Source: Branchiibius hedensis
GTDB taxonomy: Bacteria > Actinomycetota > Actinomycetes > Actinomycetales > Dermatophilaceae
Length of the DNA: 64,000 nucleotides
NCBI RefSeq assembly: GCF_900108585.1
Contig: NZ_UESZ01000001.1
Span: 2,232,001 to 2,296,000 of the forward strand
Reading direction: 5' to 3'
The notes below the pieces were generated by a model that was given only the letters and a program-made list of their open reading frames with translations, was not told where the DNA came from and did not search any database. Below, in pieces: positions 19,101 to 26,553 of the stretch. Each line of letters opens with the position of its first letter. The first letter of the stretch is position 1. Position numbers and translations under genes: made by a program.

Positions 19101-20123
19101 GAGCGTCGTACGGTCGTCGTTGACGCTCCACGGCGCGTTGAATAGAGCCGATGCCGAAGTCTCGTCCTGCAGCGGGAAGTACGACCAGAACTGTCCTCGC
19201 CGCTGATTTCGCTGGTTGACCGGGACCGCCACGGTGACCTTCACCCGGGACCGAGAGACGGCCTCGCCAACTTGCCTACGCGCCGCAGTCGACGGCTCGT
19301 GCATTCGGCTCGCGACGATCCACTCGCTTGGGTCCTCACCCGTGGATTCGATGCTGAATCGTCCTTGTCCAAGATCACGCGAAGAGTGGTTGGCCGCATA
19401 CCCGCCTCCACCGACGACCCTGAGCCGCACTTCTCGGACATCCTGAACAAACAAAAGGAACTCGGAATGGAAGTCTTCGATCTCGTCCCGGAGCCGGCGC
19501 AGATTTTTGGCGCAGGGAAGGCGGACGACTGTAGTTGCCCAAACCGCCATCTCCGCCAGAATCGGATCCTCGGCAGCAGCCCGGCTGAAGTCCGCGACGT
19601 TGGCTGTCCGCAGTATCGGCAATCTCCTAGCGGACGGCTTCACGTCGCGTAGTTCTTTCTGAGCCTCCGGCGTATTGAATTCGAAGGAGATCGAGCGACT
19701 GAATACCTGGGGGGCATCGGAAACCGCGAGGACCGACTTGAACCCGAGCCCGAACCTACCGATCTCATCACCACGCTTGGCACTCAGATAGGCCATCGAG
19801 ATCGCTGTCAGACCACTGACCGAGAACGGCCGCCCGGCGTTTGCGCAATACAGGATTTCGTTCGCCGTGTCGAGCACGATCTCTACGCGTCCCGTGGCGA
19901 CTCCGCTGTCCTCTGCGCCCACGATTGCATCGGCCGCATTCTGGACCAACTCGAGGAGCGTTCGATCCGCGTACCCACCGGTCCTGATCGATTCCTCGAG
20001 ATTCGCATGCTCGTCGATCAAGTTAGGCTGTATTCGGTAAGAGTCGATAGCCCGCCGGAACTGGTCGTTCACCTCCCGCACGAGCTGGGCGTCAGGAATC
20101 CAAGCTTCGCGATCAAACGACAC
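16158..20123 (-). CDS. Sacsin/Hsp90-type (GHKL) ATPase fused to SF2 helicase, N-terminal part before a frameshift
   Basis: The first and largest gene of the defence operon, 1321 residues before a premature TGA. Residues ~35-200 form a GHKL/sacsin-like ATP-binding domain: LIDEHANLEESIRTGGYADR, N-box LLELVQNAADAI (57-67), CANAGRPFSVSG, and GRFGLGFKSVLAVS (122-135). A region of about 900 residues follows without a recognised domain. From ~1160 an SF2 helicase begins, with Walker A ELPTGAGKTRVATQT (~1192) and DEAH box VFIDEAHRA (~1297). The remaining helicase motifs lie in the next frame (15419-16162); together they would make a ~1570-residue protein. GTG 20123 is chosen over TTG 20141 because GAGGAG lies ten bases upstream. 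Such ATPase-helicase fusions occur in prokaryotic conflict islands; the substrate is unknown. Confidence 0.85.
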   Translation of the reverse strand: MSFDREAWIPDAQLVREVNDQFRRAIDSYRIQPNLIDEHANLEESIRTGGYADRTLLELVQNAADAIVGAEDSGVATGRVEIVLDTANEILYCANAGRPFSVSGLTAISMAYLSAKRGDEIGRFGLGFKSVLAVSDAPQVFSRSISFEFNTPEAQKELRDVKPSARRLPILRTANVADFSRAAAEDPILAEMAVWATTVVRLPCAKNLRRLRDEIEDFHSEFLLFVQDVREVRLRVVGGGGYAANHSSRDLGQGRFSIESTGEDPSEWIVASRMHEPSTAARRQVGEAVSRSRVKVTVAVPVNQRNQRRGQFWSYFPLQDETSASALFNAPWSVNDDRTTLLRNDYNREILLTVAEMFVDIMPRLSTSEDPAGHLDFMPARGREALSFGDELLTVHVPQIAARRELIPDARGVLRTANALKPLDFSVTFDKAVHYAWIKSPNTGEDVPHWLCYQTGTRSTRLRDLYILGRSPDADTRDPSRALTHLPSRGLLAWLREWADGNDPVSAADALRVVASSPGLPDINKAKVIPTSSGMRALADHRVVFLHRESDLEIEDAVFVAPAFLKQHSVERILQERGFRDLDPEAILTARLAKLDSVPDPDDLAKVWDSTLDLSPQAAARVMLAAKAPVKVPTVDGGWAWPQQVFDLDVALGAELAPRLLDKHRCSMDVAYQLGVIRRPIKEYPLEDEPFYDEYLLWVLDELNRHKGPGERPVETVEFDHSRGPGPFSLLFMLRDAEAPASVLESWTAGLLAQGDDNWWCEDLATGRTYEVDSPLRWAVRTAGLVISTHGVRPPAAVVAPSLIRYEGLLPLFRGPSQAAAILDLPDELSEVPPNLMREMLQGKLFPPAVKDEILLDFIVAATKVGFEGTKPSTIPARIARTIEPFSPDAVYIATSDEQETFLRARQRPYLRAREDQVAELIQLVGCRRFEDSFAFSEIIEGRQNSEPVLDVYPGLRNMVGSDRLNRVKLARAMMIAKRVTTEDGVEDQPIDWYLDGSELVVRGDADDVQVLKFINAAFELRLDNPQLAAVIKAGLDHKLEDLRVQAKLVDSDAERLELYIGSDDLRDALPTGLWSALEAQGLVDDNTSVAELLLVVYGSDSLRILADRFRELGFSDVPTAWAGTPAAISWVRKMGFTAEYAGQRARSRPQEFVVPGAVKLNDLHTFQKQISEKLRVVLTQPSDQGPAQKGMVELPTGAGKTRVATQTVLRLFVDEVLSGPILWIAQSIELCEQAVQTFETVWRYLGDERPLTIGRLWENNKVHEPDTEVSVIVATDAKIDAIMSLPEYEWLKTPTVVFIDEAHRAGGSTRYTQILRWLGG

Positions 20124-20313
20124 TGTGCAACTGCTCCTCAACCGAACCGGGGGCTATCCTCGCGTGCCAGGCAAAGGCTGGGCGGCGCACATCGGCAGTC
20201 CGATGCGGCGACAACCCGTGATGCTGCGCCGCTCCTCGCGCGGTCGTGTTTGCGATGTTAACGGCGGAAGGGTCTTTGTGGGGCAAATCACACGAAATAT
20301 GGTCCGCCCGGGG

Positions 20314-20326
20314 GAATCGACGATTC
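20314..20326. promoter_or_regulatory. Palindrome upstream of the defence operon
   Basis: GAATCG-A-CGATTC is a perfect 6+1+6 inverted repeat about 190 bp upstream of the first defence gene. It could be an operator for a regulator of the island, but no regulator gene lies in the island, so this is only a candidate. Confidence 0.3.
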
Positions 20327-20392
20327 GCAACCCGTCCGATTGCGCTTGCGGGCGAGCAACTCGCATCCGGAACTTCGAAGACAGTCAGGGCC

Positions 20393-20407
20393 ACCGTTCG
20401 CAACGGT
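20393..20407. promoter_or_regulatory. Second palindrome upstream of the defence operon
   Basis: ACCGTT-CGC-AACGGT is a perfect 6+3+6 inverted repeat in the same gene-free region. It may bind a dimeric repressor or belong to an integration site. There is no direct evidence of function. Confidence 0.3.
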
Positions 20408-20520
20408 CCCCCTCCTCCGACACTTGCACGGGCACACAGATCACCTTCTGCAGGATCTCACTGTCGCGATGTTTGCCAACGATGGTCGTGACACAAAGAA
20501 CCGCAGCGTAGATCCATCAC

Positions 20521-20542
20521 GGCTGAGGCTGTGTGCTCAGCC
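20521..20542 (-). terminator. Terminator-like hairpin at the end of the acyl-CoA dehydrogenase gene
   Basis: GGCTGAG-N8-CTCAGCC forms a 7-bp stem with an 8-nt loop and overlaps the stop codon at 20537-20539. No T-run follows in the direction of transcription, so intrinsic termination is only plausible. The left island repeat keeps only five bp of this stem, because the island side differs. Confidence 0.4.
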
Positions 20543-20558
20543 CTTCAGCAGCTGGCGG
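20528..20558. repeat. Right copy of 31-bp direct repeat flanking the island (att-like)
   Basis: It matches 6202-6232 with two mismatches, both silent third positions of the acyl-CoA dehydrogenase reading frame (RQLLKG-stop). The repeat includes the gene's stop codon, so the gene is kept intact at this end. This is the pattern produced when an element integrates at a gene 3' end and restores it with its own copy. Confidence 0.75.
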
Positions 20559-21703
20559 GCCATCACGACCCGCTGGATCTGGTTGGTGCCTTCGTAGATC
20601 TGGGTGATCTTGGCGTCGCGCATCATCCGCTCCACCGGGTGGTCCTTGACGTAGCCGGCACCACCGAGCAGCTGCACCGCGTCGGTGGTGACCTCCATCG
20701 CCACGTCGGCCGCGAAGCACTTGGCCGCCGCACCGAAGAAGGTCAGGTCCGCGTCGCCGCGCTCGGACTTGGCGGCGGCGACGTAGACCATCTGTCGGGC
20801 GGTCTCCAGCTTCATGCCCATGTCAGCCAGCATGAACTGCAGTCCCTGGAACTCCGCGATGGCCTTGCCGAACTGCTTGCGCTCCTTGACGTAGGCGATC
20901 GCGTAGTCCAGCGCACCCTGCGCGACGCCGATCGCCTGCGCACCGATCGTGACACGGGTGTGGTCCAGCGTCCGCAGCGCGATCTTCAGACCCTCACCGG
21001 GCTCGCCGATCATCCGGTCCCCGGGGATGCGGACGTTGTCGAAGTGCAGCTCGCGGGTCGGAGAGCCCTTGATGCCCATCTTGCGCTCGGGGGCACCGAA
21101 GGTGAATCCTTCGTCGTCCTTCTCGACCACGAAGGCGGTGATGTTGCGACCGCGCGGACCGTCGGGGTCGGTCACCGCCATGACGGTGTAGAACTGCGAG
21201 ACACCAGCGTTGGTGATCCACGACTTCTGACCGTTGAGGATGAAGTCGTCACCGTCAGCGGTGGCCTTGCACTTCATCCCGGCGGTGTCGGAGCCAGCTT
21301 CGCGCTCGGACAAGCCGTAGGAGAACATCGCCTCACCACGAGCCACCGGCGGCAGATACTTGGCCTTGACCTCTTCGGAGGCACCGAGAATGACCGGCAT
21401 CGAACCCAACTTGTTCACCGCCGGGATCAGCGAGGACGACACGCAGGCCCGTGCGACCTCCTCGATCACGATGCAGGTGGCCAGCGCGTCGGCGCCGACC
21501 CCGTCGTACTCCTCCGGGATGTGCGGGGCGTGGAAGTCCGAGGCGACCAGAGCGTCCAGCGCCGCTTGGGGGAATTCGCTCTTCTCGTCCACCTCCGCCG
21601 CGTGCGGAGCGATCTTGTCCTCCGCGACGGCACGGACCGCGGCCCGCAGCTCCTCGTGCTCCTCGGAGGTCTTGAACAGGTCGAAGTCAGTGTTTCCGGT
21701 CAC
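20537..21703 (-). CDS. Acyl-CoA dehydrogenase
   Basis: A 388-residue FAD enzyme that oxidises acyl-CoA to trans-2-enoyl-CoA. It shows FSYGLSEREAGSDTAGM (FAD/substrate loop), WITNAGVSQFYTVMAV, RVTIGAQAIGVAQGALDYA, KERKQFGKAIAEFQGLQFMLADM, and QLLGGAGYVKDHPVERMMRDAKI followed by QIYEGTNQIQR, where the glutamate of IYEGT is the usual catalytic base. Chain-length preference is not readable. A perfect ACTAAGC-N4-GCTTAGT palindrome lies 30-47 bp upstream of the ATG, in promoter position, so a TetR-type regulator is likely. The last codons form the right repeat of the adjacent island, so this gene's 3' end was the integration target. Confidence 0.93.
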   Translation of the reverse strand: MTGNTDFDLFKTSEEHEELRAAVRAVAEDKIAPHAAEVDEKSEFPQAALDALVASDFHAPHIPEEYDGVGADALATCIVIEEVARACVSSSLIPAVNKLGSMPVILGASEEVKAKYLPPVARGEAMFSYGLSEREAGSDTAGMKCKATADGDDFILNGQKSWITNAGVSQFYTVMAVTDPDGPRGRNITAFVVEKDDEGFTFGAPERKMGIKGSPTRELHFDNVRIPGDRMIGEPGEGLKIALRTLDHTRVTIGAQAIGVAQGALDYAIAYVKERKQFGKAIAEFQGLQFMLADMGMKLETARQMVYVAAAKSERGDADLTFFGAAAKCFAADVAMEVTTDAVQLLGGAGYVKDHPVERMMRDAKITQIYEGTNQIQRVVMARQLLKG

Positions 21704-21732
21704 GCTCTGAATGCTACCCGCTTGGACGTCCT

Positions 21733-21750
21733 ACTAAGCAACCGCTTAGT
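21733..21750. promoter_or_regulatory. TetR-type operator candidate upstream of the acyl-CoA dehydrogenase
   Basis: ACTAAGC-AACC-GCTTAGT is a perfect 7+4+7 inverted repeat that ends on the last base of the upstream F420 enzyme's stop codon. Sequences of this kind are typical targets of TetR-family regulators of acyl-CoA and steroid catabolism in actinobacteria. It sits in the expected promoter interval of the downstream acyl-CoA dehydrogenase. Confidence 0.6.
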
Positions 21751-22751
21751 TAGGTGGTCACGAGCGGGATGACTTCCTCGCTGAACCGGCGCAACGCCGT
21801 ATCGTCGTAGGCGGCGTCCGGGAAATAGCAGATCGCATAGTCCATTCCCACCGACTCGAGACCGCGCAACGTCTCAGCGATCTGCTCCGGCTCACCGACC
21901 AGTGGTTGCTCCCGCAGCGCCGCCGCGGCCGCTGCTGCTTTCTGGGACCCGAGGTACGGCGCGTACCGCTCCTCGACGCGTCGCACCGTGGCGTCGACCT
22001 CGGCGGGTGATCCGATCAGCACGTTGTAGTTGGACGACCGGGTGATCGAGCTGAAGTCGCGGCCAAGATCCTCGCAATGCTGTTGCAACACGGCTGATTT
22101 CGCCTCGAACTTGCCCGGCGTGCCGTCGAAGTTGGTGTAGTCGGCGTACTGCGCCGCGATCTTCAGCGTGACCTTCTCGCCCCCGCCGGCGATCCACATC
22201 GGGATCCGATTGGCCTCGCTGGTGGTCTGCACCGGCTGCGGATGACACAGGGCCCCGTCGACCTGGTAGTACGTGCCGTCGAGCGTCGCCGAACCGGTCG
22301 TCCACATCTGCCGGAAGATCTCGACTCCCTCCCGCAAACGCCCCAATCGCTCACCCGCAGAAGGGAACCCGTAGCCGTAGGCCCGCCACTCGTGCTCGTA
22401 CCAGCCGCCGCCGATGCCCATCTCGACGCGACCGCCGCTGATCAGGTCGACAGTGGCGGCGACCTTCGCCAGATAAGTCGGTTCGCGGTACCCCATGCAG
22501 GTGCACATCTGGCCCAACCGCACCCGCGCCGTCGACGCGGCGAACGCGGCCATCAGGGTCCATGCCTCATGGGTGGCCTGATCGCTGGGCTGCGGCGTCG
22601 TGTGGAAGTGGTCGTAGACCCACAGCGACTCCCAGTTCGGGTCCGCGTCGATCGTCGAGGCCAGCCCCGACATCACGTCCCATTGCTGCGCCGGGTCGAT
22701 CCCGACCAGATCGAAACGCCAGCCCTGGGGTACGAACGCACCAAACCGCAT
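21750..22751 (-). CDS. LLM-class F420-dependent oxidoreductase
   Basis: A 333-residue luciferase-like enzyme: MRFGAFVPQGWRFDLVGIDP, LWVYDHFHTTP, FAASTARVRLGQMCTCMGYREP, TVDLISGGRVEMGIGGGWYEHEW and PMWIAGGGEKVTLKIAAQYADY match F420-dependent TIGR03560-like proteins. The start is ATG 22751, one base after the purE stop at 22753; the open frame extends to 22916, but that would overlap purE. It follows purK-purE in the same direction, probably by co-transcription, while the operator-like palindrome at its end belongs to the next gene. The substrate is unknown. Confidence 0.88.
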   Translation of the reverse strand: MRFGAFVPQGWRFDLVGIDPAQQWDVMSGLASTIDADPNWESLWVYDHFHTTPQPSDQATHEAWTLMAAFAASTARVRLGQMCTCMGYREPTYLAKVAATVDLISGGRVEMGIGGGWYEHEWRAYGYGFPSAGERLGRLREGVEIFRQMWTTGSATLDGTYYQVDGALCHPQPVQTTSEANRIPMWIAGGGEKVTLKIAAQYADYTNFDGTPGKFEAKSAVLQQHCEDLGRDFSSITRSSNYNVLIGSPAEVDATVRRVEERYAPYLGSQKAAAAAAALREQPLVGEPEQIAETLRGLESVGMDYAICYFPDAAYDDTALRRFSEEVIPLVTT

Positions 22752-22752
22752 G

Positions 22753-23268
22753 TCAACTCCCGGCAATCTCTGATCGAAGCGACGCCCCCTTGGCGTGCGC
22801 CTGGTCCCGCAAGGTGGACTGGAAGTCCACCATCGCCGTACGCACCTGCGCCGCAAGCGAATCCGTGCCCGAGGCGATGATTCGGGCAGCGAGCAGGCCC
22901 GCGTTGCGGGCGCCACCGATCGACACGGTGGCCACCGGCACCCCCGCGGGCATCTGGACGATGGACAGCAACGAGTCCATCCCGTCCAAATACTTCAGCG
23001 GCACCGGTACGCCGATCACGGGCAGCGGGGTCACCGCGGCCAACATGCCGGGCAGGTGGGCGGCTCCCCCGGCTCCGGCGATGATGACGCGCAGGCCCCG
23101 GTCGGCGGCCCGCTGGCCGTACTCGATCATCTCGGTGGGCATCCGATGGGCTGAGACCACATCAGCCTCGAAGCCGATGCCGAACTCCGCGAGCGCATCG
23201 GCAGCCAGTTTCATCACCGGCCAGTCCGAGTCGCTGCCCATCACCACGCCAACGATGGCCTCACTCAC
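22753..23268 (-). CDS. purE: N5-carboxyaminoimidazole ribonucleotide mutase
   Basis: PurE converts N5-CAIR to CAIR in de novo purine synthesis. The 171-residue product has the class I signature: [14 protein letters not shown] (phosphate loop), [15 protein letters not shown] with the catalytic histidine, and [31 protein letters not shown] 23268 is the start because GGAAGGA lies seven bases upstream; it overlaps the end of purK by eight bases, giving translational coupling. An upstream in-frame start at 23313 would add 15 unconserved residues. PurK, encoded just upstream, makes its substrate. Confidence 0.95.
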   Translation of the reverse strand: MSEAIVGVVMGSDSDWPVMKLAADALAEFGIGFEADVVSAHRMPTEMIEYGQRAADRGLRVIIAGAGGAAHLPGMLAAVTPLPVIGVPVPLKYLDGMDSLLSIVQMPAGVPVATVSIGGARNAGLLAARIIASGTDSLAAQVRTAMVDFQSTLRDQAHAKGASLRSEIAGS

Positions 23269-24421
23269 GAACGGTTCCTTCCAGATAGTCCGCTGCGTGC
23301 CGTCCGCGCTCACGCAGGTCGGCCAGATCGGTACCGGTCAGGTTGACGTGACCGATCTTGCGACCAGGTCGGACGGCCTTGCCGTACAGGTGGATCTTCA
23401 ACTCGGGATCGCGGGCCATCAGATGCCGGTAGGTCGGGTAGAGGTCCTCATCCTGGCCACCGAGCACATTCGTCATCACCGTCCACTGCTCGCGTGGCCG
23501 GGGCGAACCCAACGGCAGATCGAGCACCGCGCGCAGGTGCTGCTCGAACTGGCTGGTCACCGATCCGTCCATCGTCCAGTGGCCACTGTTGTGCGGGCGC
23601 ATGGCGAGCTCGTTGACCACGAATCCACCCTCGGGCAGTTCAAAGATCTCCATCGCCATCACCCCGGTCACCCCGAGGTCGCCGGCAATCCGCAACGCGG
23701 CTTCGGTGGCGCGTGCGGCGAGATCGGGCACCAGCTGCGGGGCGGGGGCGAGCACCTCGGTGCAGATGCCGTCGGTCTGGACGGTGTGCACCACCGGCCA
23801 GGCGGCCGCCTGCCCCGAGGGGCTGCGTGCCACCAACACGGCGAGTTCGCGGAGGAAGTCGACGGCCTCCTCGGCGAGCAGGGGCTCGCCGTGCGCCAAC
23901 CAATCGGCCGCCTCCTGCGGCGAGGACACCAGCAGGACACCTTTGCCGTCGTACCCGCCGGTCGGAGTCTTCAGCACCACCGGCCAGCCGTGCTCGGCGC
24001 CGAACGCGGCGAGTTGCTCCGCCGTGGACACCGACGCCCACGCCGGGCAGGGGATCGCCATGCTCGTGAGCCGCTCGCGCATCGCCAGCTTGTTCTGGGC
24101 GAACACCAACGCCTCCGGGGACGGATGCACAGGGACGCCCGTGGCCACCAGCGCGTGCAGGACGTCCTGGGGTACGTGCTCGTGGTCGAAGGTGATCACA
24201 TCGCAGTCGCGGGCGAACTCCAGCACCGTGTCGACGTCGGTGTAGTCCCCTACCGGCGCTGAGGGAACCACCAACCCCGCTGCCGACTCAGGGGTCTCGC
24301 AGAGAACTGACAGGGTGATATCGAGATTGACCGCGACCGGTGCACACATCCGCGCCAACTGGCCACCGCCGATGATGCCAACCACTGGAAAGCCGCCTGG
24401 AGCCCGTCGCGGTGCCGTCAC
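23261..24421 (-). CDS. purK: N5-carboxyaminoimidazole ribonucleotide synthase
   Basis: PurK is an ATP-grasp ligase that carboxylates AIR with bicarbonate. In the 386-residue product are [21 protein letters not shown] at the N-terminus, [18 protein letters not shown] (ATP-grasp glycine loop), [17 protein letters not shown], and the C-terminal active-site strand [31 protein letters not shown], all standard for PurK. It begins at ATG 24421, divergent by 23 bp from the GtrA gene, and its end overlaps purE. Length and motifs are typical, and no anomaly is seen. Confidence 0.95.
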   Translation of the reverse strand: MTAPRRAPGGFPVVGIIGGGQLARMCAPVAVNLDITLSVLCETPESAAGLVVPSAPVGDYTDVDTVLEFARDCDVITFDHEHVPQDVLHALVATGVPVHPSPEALVFAQNKLAMRERLTSMAIPCPAWASVSTAEQLAAFGAEHGWPVVLKTPTGGYDGKGVLLVSSPQEAADWLAHGEPLLAEEAVDFLRELAVLVARSPSGQAAAWPVVHTVQTDGICTEVLAPAPQLVPDLAARATEAALRIAGDLGVTGVMAMEIFELPEGGFVVNELAMRPHNSGHWTMDGSVTSQFEQHLRAVLDLPLGSPRPREQWTVMTNVLGGQDEDLYPTYRHLMARDPELKIHLYGKAVRPGRKIGHVNLTGTDLADLRERGRHAADYLEGTVRE

Positions 24422-24444
24422 GCCGCCATCGTAGGGGTTTACCC

Positions 24445-24954
24445 TTGGACATCGTGCGTACCCGACTCATCGATGCCTTCCACCGACTCTGGCGAGAGTT
24501 GGCCAAGTTCGGAGTCATCGGCGCCATCTCGTTCGTGATCGACCTTGGTGGCTACAACCTGCTGATCGCCGGCCCGATGGCACACAAGGTGACGACCGCG
24601 AAGATCATCAGCGGGGCGGTGGCGACGGCCTTCGCCTGGGTGGGTAACCGGTTCTGGACCTTCCGGCACCGGCACAACCGCCCGGTGCATCACGAGGTGT
24701 TCTTGTTCTTCGCCGTCAACGGCGTCGCCCTGGCGATCTCTGCCGCGTGGGTTGCGTTCGCGCACTACGTCCTGCACGCACACGGCACCTTGATGCTCAA
24801 CGTGCACGCGTTCATCGGTATCGGCCTGGGCACCATCTTCCGCTTCTGGGCCTACCGAAACGTGGTCTTCGCCAACGAAGACGTCGATGGGGATGGCCCG
24901 GAAGCGGTTCAGGAGCGCGATTCGGAAAGGAACAGCGCGAACACCGCTGGATGA
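24445..24954 (+). CDS. GtrA-family membrane protein
   Basis: GtrA/DPMS-like proteins are small four-helix membrane proteins thought to help move polyprenyl-linked sugars across the membrane. Here FGVIGAISFVIDLGGYNLLI, KIISGAVATAFAWVGNRFWTFRH, a third helix, and GIGLGTIFRFWAYRNVVF give the expected four segments and the conserved N-R-x-W-T-F motif. TTG 24445 is preferred because AGGGG lies seven bases upstream; GTG 24454 and an ATG at 24412 are alternatives. It diverges from purK, and its last 46 bases overlap the convergent histidine kinase gene. The last ~20 residues are hydrophilic. Confidence 0.8.
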   Translation: MDIVRTRLIDAFHRLWRELAKFGVIGAISFVIDLGGYNLLIAGPMAHKVTTAKIISGAVATAFAWVGNRFWTFRHRHNRPVHHEVFLFFAVNGVALAISAAWVAFAHYVLHAHGTLMLNVHAFIGIGLGTIFRFWAYRNVVFANEDVDGDGPEAVQERDSERNSANTAG

Positions 24955-25862
24955 GCCGAGCGCAGTTCCAACCGACCCCCGTTCGCTGCGGCGAGGTCGC
25001 GCGCCAGCGCCAGACCCAGCCCGGTGCCACCGGTACTGACCCGGCGTTCGAAGATCCGCGGCGCCAGCGCGGCGTCCACGCCGGGGCCATGATCGGACAC
25101 CTCCACCACGACCGAGGGACCGTTGCTGCGGGCGCGGACCTCGACAGTGCCTGCTCCGTGGGTGAGTGCATTCTCCAACAGGGTCGACAGCACCTGGGCG
25201 AGGTCACCTCGGGCACACAACACCTGCAGCCCACGCTGGCCGGTCACCCGGACCGCCCGCCGCGCCCCGGTGAACGCCGGCTGCCACTCCCGCTGCAGGG
25301 CCGCGATCACCGAGTCCAACGACACCGTCTCTGCCGGTTCGTCGTCCTGGGTGCGGGTGCGGTGCAACAACTGCTCCACCACTTCGGTCAACCGCTCCAC
25401 CTGCTCAATGGCGACGTGCGCCTCTTCGTGGATCAGCCCGATGTCGTCGGTCTCGGCGATCTCGTCCAACCGCATCATCAGCGCGGTCAGCGGTGTGCGC
25501 AGTTGGTGACTGGCGTCCGCCGCGAAGTCTCGTTCCGCGGCGATGCTGCGGGACAGGGAGGCTGCGCGATGCTCGAACACGGCAGCGATCCGGTCGAATT
25601 CCTCGACCCCACTGTTGAGCGGCGGCCCGATGCTGCCCACCCGGGTGTCCTCCGCTCGGCGTACCAACTCATTGACCGACGAGGTCACCCAGTCGATTCG
25701 TCGCACGGTCAGCCACGACGCGACGGCGAACGACAGCACGGCGACGACCAACACGACCACGCGCGTCGGCCAGTTGGGGGCCACGACAACCCCTGCCACC
25801 GTCGGCGGCAGTCCGGCGCAGGTGAGGGATAGCACTCCCTCACGGGTCAGCCGCCGACGCAC
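24909..25862 (-). CDS. Sensor histidine kinase
   Basis: A 317-residue membrane sensor kinase. Two hydrophobic segments (residues ~10-28 and 34-52) enclose a very short extracytoplasmic loop, so it probably senses something at or in the membrane. A HAMP-like linker is followed by the H-box DASHQLRTPLTALMMRLDEI with the phospho-accepting histidine, then N-box LLENALTHGAG, G1 VSDHGPGVD and G2 GGTGLGLALARDLAAANGG. The cognate response regulator is encoded six bases upstream. The output genes are not identifiable here. Confidence 0.9.
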   Translation of the reverse strand: MRRRLTREGVLSLTCAGLPPTVAGVVVAPNWPTRVVVLVVAVLSFAVASWLTVRRIDWVTSSVNELVRRAEDTRVGSIGPPLNSGVEEFDRIAAVFEHRAASLSRSIAAERDFAADASHQLRTPLTALMMRLDEIAETDDIGLIHEEAHVAIEQVERLTEVVEQLLHRTRTQDDEPAETVSLDSVIAALQREWQPAFTGARRAVRVTGQRGLQVLCARGDLAQVLSTLLENALTHGAGTVEVRARSNGPSVVVEVSDHGPGVDAALAPRIFERRVSTGGTGLGLALARDLAAANGGRLELRSAHPAVFALFLSESRS

Positions 25863-25868
25863 GTCAAC

Positions 25869-26543
25869 TCAGGTCCCCTCTGGCTGCTCGAACCGGAAGC
25901 CCACACCGCGCACCGTGGCGATGAACCGCGGATTCGTGGCGTCGTCACCGAGCTTGCGGCGCAACACCGAGACATGCATGTCGAGTGTCTTGGTCGACCC
26001 GTACCACGAGGTCTCCCAGATCTCCTGCATCAGTTGCTCGCGGGAGACCACCTTGCCCGCTTCACGCACCAGGACCCGCAACAGGTCGAACTCCTTGGCG
26101 GTCAACTGCAATTCTTCGTCGTCAATGAACGCCCGGCGACCTTCGGAGTCGATGCGCACGAAGGCCTGGTCGTCTTCCGTGATGGGTTGCCGCCGCAGCA
26201 GGGCACGGGCCCGCGCGAGCAGTTCAGCGAGCCGGAACGGTTTGGTCACGTAGTCGTCCGCACCGGCGTCCAAACCCACGACCGTGTCGACCTCGTCGGC
26301 ACGCGCCGTCAGAATCAGCACCGGCACCGGGTTGCCCGCCGCGCGCAGTCGACGGCAGACCTCCAGACCGTCCAGTACCGGTAGCCCGAGGTCGAGGATC
26401 AGCAGATCGGGGTTGTCCTCGGCCCCTCGCAGGGCAGCCGCTCCGTCGGGGGTGACCACGACGTCATACCCCTCGCGACGCAGAGCGCGGGCCAGAGGTT
26501 CGGAAATCGTCGGATCGTCCTCCGCCAGCAGTACCCGTGTCAT
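25869..26543 (-). CDS. OmpR/PhoB-family response regulator
   Basis: A 224-residue two-domain regulator. The receiver domain has the acidic pair in VLLAEDDPTI, phospho-acceptor aspartate in LLILDLGLPVLDG (~residue 51), VLILTARADEVD and the conserved lysine in DDYVTKPF. The C-terminal winged helix includes LTAKEFDLLRVLVREAGKVVSREQL and KTLDMHVSVLRRKLGDD, ending in the wing GVGFRFE. It pairs with the adjacent histidine kinase and lies 11 bp downstream of the BirA-cyclase gene on the same strand. Confidence 0.93.
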   Translation of the reverse strand: MTRVLLAEDDPTISEPLARALRREGYDVVVTPDGAAALRGAEDNPDLLILDLGLPVLDGLEVCRRLRAAGNPVPVLILTARADEVDTVVGLDAGADDYVTKPFRLAELLARARALLRRQPITEDDQAFVRIDSEGRRAFIDDEELQLTAKEFDLLRVLVREAGKVVSREQLMQEIWETSWYGSTKTLDMHVSVLRRKLGDDATNPRFIATVRGVGFRFEQPEGT

Positions 26544-26553
26544 GTGGTGGATG

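Larger units (their letters stand above)
20124..20536. other. 413-bp gene-free promoter region of the island operon
   Basis: No credible gene is seen between the first defence gene and the acyl-CoA dehydrogenase. The stretch must contain the promoter of the leftward operon, but no convincing -35/-10 pair was recognised. It holds two short perfect palindromes (20314-20326 and 20393-20407), a hairpin (20521-20542) and the right island repeat, which begins at 20528. Confidence 0.6.

Noticed and set aside
7172-20123. Classification as Druantia type II (which also pairs a methylase with a DUF1998 helicase)
   Set aside because: DUF1998 and helicase are on two proteins with DrmA and DrmB motifs, not on one DruE-type chain, so DISARM relation is preferred.
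20142-20520. Several open frames of 80-130 codons in the island promoter region
   Set aside because: No homology-like features or good starts, and all overlap each other; treated as chance frames.
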